From Adiantum capillus-veneris (Eukaryota > Streptophyta > Polypodiopsida > Polypodiales > Pteridaceae), in the NCBI GenBank assembly GCA_014529385.2, contig CM043954.1:1966501-2030500 (forward strand): DNA of 64,000 nt. Reading direction: 5' to 3'. Made by a program: the position numbers and the translations under genes. A model generated the notes under the pieces. The model did not search any database. It was not told where the DNA came from and saw only the letters and a list, made by a program, of their open reading frames with translations. Shown here in pieces: positions 58,597-64,000 of this stretch. How positions within the stretch are numbered: the stretch's first letter is position 1; the number at the start of each line of letters is the position of its first letter.

Positions 58597-59675
58597 GAGA
58601 GAGAGAAATGAAATGAAATGATATTTTAACGTCTACAAAAGGCCAAAATGACCTCTGAGAGCAAACTGATTACAATGGTGAGTCTAGTACCAAGTTTGGG
58701 TACAAACAAAGAAAACTACAAACTAGAAATTGAGATAGAAGTGCTACCGACTCCTATGGGTGGCTGGTAAGCTGAGCAATGGTATAGTGCCACAAAGGTA
58801 CAAAATGGGGATAAGTGTCACCATGATACAATATAGCAATAGCATGAAGTCTATCGTGATCGACACTCTCGGTGTTGTGCTAGAATCCTGTGGATCCTCT
58901 GCCGCAATCTCTGTCGGTGCTGCTTGGCTCCCCACCTCAGTCGTGGTTGTCTCGATCTCCCCAACTCTATAGCTCGGTCAATGAGAGTACCACTGGTGTG
59001 TGTATGGGTGGGAACCGACTCTGTGGTGGTGGTGGCCCCTCTGCCTCTATGGTACTCGGACTAAAGAAATCTGAGATGCGTCTCTGGGACTGTCTCTGTC
59101 TATGCCCTCTCAATAGAGAGTCTCTATGTCTGTGTATCTCAAGTAGAAATAATCCGAGACATCTCTGATCCTGATATCTCACAACTCTATCTAACGAGTC
59201 AAAACCATCTTTGAATAAGCAGTGAAAACGTCCCGTATCTCATAGTAGACTGTGCAGTGACATGTAGTGAAGCTCTGTCTCTGGCTCTGCATGGCATAAT
59301 TGACGTATCCTATTGTCTGTTGGTATGCCTCTGAATCTACCTGTCTCAATCCCAAGCTGGTGTGAAGATGTGCGTATCTGGCCTATGGCACATCGTAACC
59401 CATGAGATAGATGTGTGTCCATGTAGTTGGGCCGTGTGACAAATCCGTCTGTCGTGAGTTGGAGAAGATGCTCTCTATAGAAAGCCCTCTTCATACCCAA
59501 CTCCCGTGATGTCTCTATCCATGTCCTCTTGGTATCAAGCTGGATAAGATCCTGCCGAATGAGTCTAGTAATCTCCATCCGTGTAAGAGCCAAAGAGGTG
59601 CATCAAGAGAATACTCGAAAGGGGGAAGCCTGTCCATGCTGAAACCATGCCTCTGAAACCATGAGCTCATCTACG
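58597..59675 (-). mobile_element. G11: 5'-truncated G-LINE
   Basis: Minus strand. Tail side is a short GA run (58597-58606), hairpin at plus 58640-58654, then ORF2 C-terminal fragments. The 5' border at about 59675 is not in GA. Confidence 0.85.
58885..59675 (-). pseudogene. G11 ORF2 C-terminal fragment
   Basis: Frames 59593-59240 and 59182-58967: LIRQDLIQLDTKRTWIETSR, IRQLCHAEPETELHYM in place of the zinc knuckle (first Cys of the pair altered or shifted), MRYQDQRCLGLFLLEIHRHR. The tail near 58900 is frame-shifted. A fourth G-LINE subfamily by its 3' UTR. Confidence 0.8.
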
Positions 59676-60394
59676 TGGGTAAGGGCTGAAGTGCAAAAAC
59701 GCTAGTGAATTTGATGGATCTGCAATTGTCGACGAGGGTATGGCTGATTTGCTATGGCTGATGTCGAGGGTGCTGATGATGGTGATGAAAATGGGCTGAA
59801 AACTGAAAAACATTGGCTGTCCTGATGGCTGAATCTGAAAATTGCTAATGCTAGGGCTGAGATCTGCGATGGTACAGGGAGGTTACTACTGAAAATTGCT
59901 AATGCTAGGACTGATCTGGTACTGCAGGGCTGATCGGGTACTATAGGTTGAAGATGCTAACCATGGGAAAAACGCTAGGGTTAGCTGAGGGTACTGACGC
60001 TTGCCCATAGAGGTACTGAACTGATGATTTGAATGGTGACCCCTTGGGTCATCTTTACAGGATAAAAAGGTTGGGTCGGGCTGGCTCAATAAAAACCCAT
60101 GAATCTCTAAAATGCTGCTATATGTCACTTACTAATAAAGGAAAAAACCTATCATAAGAGATGCTTCTTATGTAGATGACTACCTAGGCTTCGTAGTATT
60201 CTAATGTATAGAAACACTCCCTAGTGCCTACACCTAGTAGACATTGGTTGTGCTCATGTGCAATTAGAGGGTATGCAACAACTCTAAACTGTCTGGACAT
60301 GGATGCCTTGCATACAAGCTCACAAAGGTGCGGGAACACTGCCTAGGCTGCCCTAAACCCTAGCAATAGGAGTTAGCTTCTCCACATGCACATA
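59676..60394. other. unassigned, with short duplications
   Basis: Imperfect repeats of gaaaattgctaatgctaggrctga at about 59836 and 59892, and ggctgatcgggtact-like phrases near 59900-59940. No coding frame recognised. Confidence 0.4.
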
Positions 60395-60540
60395 GGGTTA
60401 GACGTGCAGGTGCAGAATGCCTATGACAGAGTTCACTGGGGCTTCCTCGAGGGCACTATGCACCGAATGGGATTTTCAGATGCATGGATTAGAGGGTGTC
60501 AACTCTCTACATGTGTGCGCACAATCAAGTGTTGTTGGCA

Positions 60541-60735
60541 AGGAAGAAGAAGAAGAAGAAGAGATTTTTTAACGTCGTGGGAAACTATCCCAAGAGACCT
60601 CAAAGATCTATCCGACAAGAGTTGAACTCAAGACTTGTTATTCAAGAGGGGAACGTTTCATGCCCACACGGTCAATACGACAGGGCACTGCCTTCTTCTT
60701 CCTTTTATATGCTGAGACGATGAGTAGACTTTTGA
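60541..60735 (-). mobile_element. G12-like LINE 3' end with (GAA)n tail
   Basis: In minus sense a hairpin (plus 60578-60592, TGGGAAACTATCCCA), GACGTTAAAAAATC and (CTT)n. The 3' module equals that of G1 but with a different stem and tail. Inserted between two RT blocks of the LINE-A type element. The right limit is approximate. Confidence 0.6.
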
Positions 60736-61202
60736 CTTCATAGGAGGTTGGTTTGTGTGGATTACAACTACCTATTCGGGGAGATGAGCTTTTGGATGCT
60801 GAGTTTGCCGATGACTCAGGCATGGTTTTGGAGGGTCGAGAGGCCAATTTGCAGAGGTGTGAGCTGTGTCTTTAGGTGTTATGTTGTGTGTTGCGAGCAC
60901 TGATTAATTGGCGGAAGATAGTGGCATTCTAGGTGGTCGTGCCCCCATGCCCAATTGGTTGCCTTTAGATGGATCCCCTCAAGCACACCAATTCGATACT
61001 TCGGTTGTTAGGTTGGTTTAGATCTGTCATCTGAGCATCAGATAGCTCCTCTTCTTCTATCCATTTGGAGAAAACTGCAGAGGGCTTTAGATGGATTCCC
61101 CCAGGCACACTAGTTCGATACTTGGGTTGTCATTGGTTTGGATCTGTCATCAGAGCAACAAATAGCTCCTCTCCTCCTATTCTTTCGGAGGAAACTACAG
61201 AG

Positions 61203-61520
61203 CATAGTTACTTGGAACGGGAACGGGGAACGAGAATGGGACGGGAACAGGCAGGGGCAAGGGGGCCCGGAAAGGTCGAATAAAGTAAGTCTTGAATTAC
61301 CTCCATTTAGCTTAGTCCTAAATCAACTTCTAAACAACCCCAAATCTGCCCTCAATCGGGTCCAAATGTGTCCCCTAAACAACCCCAAATTTGTCCGCAA
61401 AATGCCTACTTTTACCCGTTCCACCCCACGTTCCGGAACACTGTTCCGGTTACACCCCGTTCCGTTCCTAACTCCGTTTCGGGAACATGACTCGTTGGGA
61501 ACGCCATTTCGGAACATTTG
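61203..61520. mobile_element. hAT-like terminal fragment or MITE
   Basis: Begins catagttacttggaacggg, the same end motif as the hAT ends at 42775 and 42923, and contains many gttccgg/ggaacgg units. It interrupts the tandemly repeated LINE segment. The other end is not clear. Confidence 0.5.
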
Positions 61521-61760
61521 GGTTGTGTTCGGCTTTAGATGAATCTCCCCCATGCCACCAAGGACACCTATTTGATACTTGGGTTTGTCAGGCTGGTTTA
61601 AATCTGTCATCAGAGTAGCAGGTAGCTTGTCTCCTCCTATCCATTTGGAGGAAACTGCTCCATTGGAGTTCGGGACAGCTTCCAGGGCTGTACTGGTCAA
61701 CCAGGTGCTTTTTGCTACTATGTGGTGCATCACGTTGTGATGTGTCTTTGCGTAATGATG

Positions 61761-62860
61761 CGAACCACCCCAATGTCTTTGAGAGATGTTTTTTAGTGCT
61801 CTTAGAACTCTTGGATGTCAATAAATCATGCTTGTACGAAGTGTATAAAGGCGGTGTGTGCCAGCTGTCTCTAAACATGCAGGCTAGTTGTGCGGGGTAC
61901 ATAGTTTTGTTGTTTTTGTGCATAGAAGTGTCGAGACCTCAAAGAGTGAGTAAGTGCTTTACAAATATGAAGTAAAATTGAAGTTTTATCAGCTTGGGTT
62001 CGTGAGTGAGTAGGAGTTTTCAATTGTGAAGAAGGAAGCCATTGTTGCTGCAGCTTGCGGTGAAGGGTGGGGGTTTTGATGTAGAAGTGCCCCTCTTGCT
62101 TTGCGAGAGCCTGGCATGGTGAGTTGAGAGTGTCTCTCCTCAATGGGCTGATGAAAGTGGGTGATTAGCTCTGCATATTGGCCTCTCTCCATCTTGGTTT
62201 GAGGTATGGCAGCTATGTTGTGTGGAGTTCCCTATGGTGCAGCTAGTCGAGGGTGACTATGGGCTGCAATTCCTTGCTTGTCTTGTACATATGCAAAAGG
62301 GCAAGGTTTTTCCAAAGTTTCCCATACATTTTTCCGAGTTTTTTTGCTGAATTTGGTGGGTTTTCAAATTGGGCTTGATTTGGATGGGTTTTGGTCAAAC
62401 TATGTGTATATATGGGAGCGCCTATGGAGTCTCTACTAGCACATGGAAGGGCGTTTGAAAAGAAGTGAAGCCCTTGGTTTTATAAGAAAAAGTGCAAAGA
62501 TTTTCATGTTTTTCCTTGGTTTTTTTTATCCCTTTGCTTCCTTTGATGCATCCAAGTATAGTGGGAGTTGTAGCGGTTTAGAGGGAAGCTAGTCAAGGTT
62601 GAGTGTGAGTGAGGTTGTTAAAATTTGTGAGCGAGAATCAGCCCACATTATCTTTAGAGAGTTGTTCTCTTCATCCTCTTTTCTTTGTGTTGGTTTGAGT
62701 TGTTGTAGAGGCCAGCCCCTCGATCCTTCACAATCTCTTGCTGGATTTTCTAGAGTGCATCTGCCAATTGGAGAGGTTGGTCGTGAGCTTTTTGTGGTCA
62801 GGACGGGACACATAGTCTGCTTGGGCCAAAGTTTCTTGGCAAGTCATTACTTTACCTTGC
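61761..62860. other. unassigned insertion within LINE-A type remnant
   Basis: About 1.1 kb with no recognised family; LINE-A type sequence resumes after it. Confidence 0.35.
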
Positions 62861-63040
62861 TCTCAGAGATGATCGACCCAACACGACAGAGTAGAGCTCT
62901 GCTTGGGAAGCTCATTGTCAGAGGTCTCCATCCAAGGGAGGAGCCTTGGAAGGAGTTGTTGCTTCATCGGATTCGAGTCCAGGACCCACAGATGGGCGGT
63001 CCATGGAGTGCTTCCAGTCGCTGAACTTTCCTAGAGATGC
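62861..63040 (+). pseudogene. LINE-A type ORF2 fragment (continuation)
   Basis: Reads MIDPTRQSRALLGKLIVRGL and EEPWKELLLHRIR, the counterpart of IIDPELQSRALLTKLIVRGL in LINE-A1 at about 21990. Confidence 0.7.
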
Positions 63041-64000
63041 GCAGAGTTGCCTTGAGCAAGAGATGGGAGAATGTTTTGCTTTGAGCTTGCTTTGGTCTTG
63101 AGAGTAGTTGCAAAGTGGCCGTCGGCGGTAGTACCAGCTGTCACAAATGGGAGCGTATAACAGGATCAAATATACTCTGATAAATAGACTTTATCGTTTA
63201 GTGCTGAGGCCACTTGATATAGAGAGAAAGAGAGAGGGAAAAAGAAGATCGACACAAGACTGGGGATCAGAAGATGGGCCGCCGCCCCCCCCCCCCGCCC
63301 CCTCTAAAGAGTATCTTTATTCCTAGGGAGAAGTCTATACAAGCACTTGAACTGAGCCTATTACCACGCTGGTTCTAGATCAAACTCGTTGGTACTCGGA
63401 AGTCTTGGCTTCCTGTACTTAGGGCGAAAACCCTATTCCAATGGACCTTCTTTCCTTGTTCATAATCCGCAAGAACCAAGGTTCTCACCTCCAGATGTCA
63501 GCTTGCAGATTCAAGGCACGGCATCCCTCTAACTCTTTTCGGACTTTGTTCCAGAGTCTCTTCCTGTAGAGATCTTAGGATCCACGTTGCTTTCTTGGAT
63601 GCAAAGTCCTCCCTTGGAAGTCTCAATTCTCTGATCCCAACTCGAGAGAGTCTACCACTCTCAGATCCGTGGATCTACTCCCAAACTTAGAGTACGAAAC
63701 CCTTGGGCTGATCTGTCCTTGGAGTGGTTTTCTCCTGCCAAGGCTCATGCCTTCGTCTGCTCCTACTCCCTCGCGAAGAGGAAGTACACCTGCAAACAAA
63801 TGCTCAGAGATCAAAGCATGAATAATGTCACCAATGAAGTCTCGAAACTCAGAGCGCAACTTGGTTCTCAAAAAAGAAACTCCTCGGAAGAGATCTCTAT
63901 GCGGAGAGTCTTCTCTTCCGATCCTACAAACATAAGGGGTGTGTTCTTGGGTTCCTTCTTGTAAATCAGCCTCGCCGTCTATGACGTCTATGGGCTGAAA
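63041..64000. other. unassigned right end
   Basis: Contains a C-run at 63285-63302 and an AG-rich patch near 63220. TGTCACAAATGG at about 63139 could start an LTR, but no partner or primer site lies in the window. No gene recognised. Confidence 0.35.

Larger units (their letters stand above)
60395..61760 (+). pseudogene. LINE-A type ORF2, third lineage, rearranged
   Basis: RT pieces NAYDRVHWGFLEGTMHRMGF (60412) and DAEFADDSGMVLEGREA (about 60790), where the catalytic box reads FADDS. Between them a foreign LINE end is inserted (60541-60735). Downstream the segment corresponding to RYLGFQVGFDVTSQQQF in LINE-A1 occurs three times (from about 60962, 61085 and 61530), the third after a hAT-like sequence. 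Broken throughout. Confidence 0.7.

Noticed and set aside
63139-64000. Possible LTR at the right edge
   Set aside because: No second copy, primer site or target duplication inside the window.

Overview
This is a transposon-dense stretch of a nuclear plant genome, assembled almost entirely from reverse-transcribing elements. Evidence for a plant: Ty1/copia elements with an initiator-Met tRNA primer site, a DUF659-type hAT transposase with an intron, plant-type L1 LINEs with a zf-RVT domain, and two GT-AG-bounded exons of a MurC-like Mur ligase (plastid peptidoglycan pathway). A MurC gene points weakly to a non-flowering land plant; the species cannot be named from sequence alone. No intact host gene, tRNA or rRNA was found.

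Main actor: a LINE lineage called G-LINE here (copies G1-G11). All copies lie on the minus strand. Each 3' end is a short hairpin, then GACGTTAA, a few TTTCA-like units, and a (TC)n tail that appears as (GA)n on the plus strand. Most copies are also bounded at the 5' side by (GA)n, so they read as serial insertions into TC/GA microsatellites. Array 1 (2483-32.6 kb): G1, G2, G3 (full length, carrying a 9.3 kb copia insertion), G4, a plus-strand L1-type LINE (A1), G5 and G6 (nearly full length). Array 2 (46.4-59.7 kb): an ORF1-only element (C1), G7, G8, G9 (full length, divergent), G10 fused to a second ORF1 segment (C2), and G11.

In both G-LINE copies that reach ORF1 (G3, G6), ORF1 ends in UGA-CGG and ORF2 follows in the same frame after ten codons that differ almost only synonymously. 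In divergent G9 the two ORFs are in frame across one UAG, with no AUG before the endonuclease motif. This suggests gag-pol-style stop-codon read-through instead of independent ORF2 initiation.

The copia element in G3 (6649-15974) has 192 bp LTRs and a 5 bp GTGCA target duplication. It is composite: its gag-integrase region is present twice, separated by the LTR, primer site and gag start of a different copia element.

Between the arrays (33-46 kb) lie a 166 bp tandem repeat, degenerate L1 LINE pieces, a gypsy-like gag-protease region without RT (36.3-39.2 kb), a C-rich minisatellite, a broken hAT element (40.3-42.9 kb), an L1 endonuclease fragment, the MurC exons (43.9-44.6 kb) and a second LINE-A 3' end. 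The right end (59.7-64 kb) is a decayed, internally triplicated L1 LINE with a hAT-like end and a (GAA)n-tailed LINE end inserted in it, followed by unassigned sequence. Nearly all coding regions are pseudogenes with stops or frameshifts.
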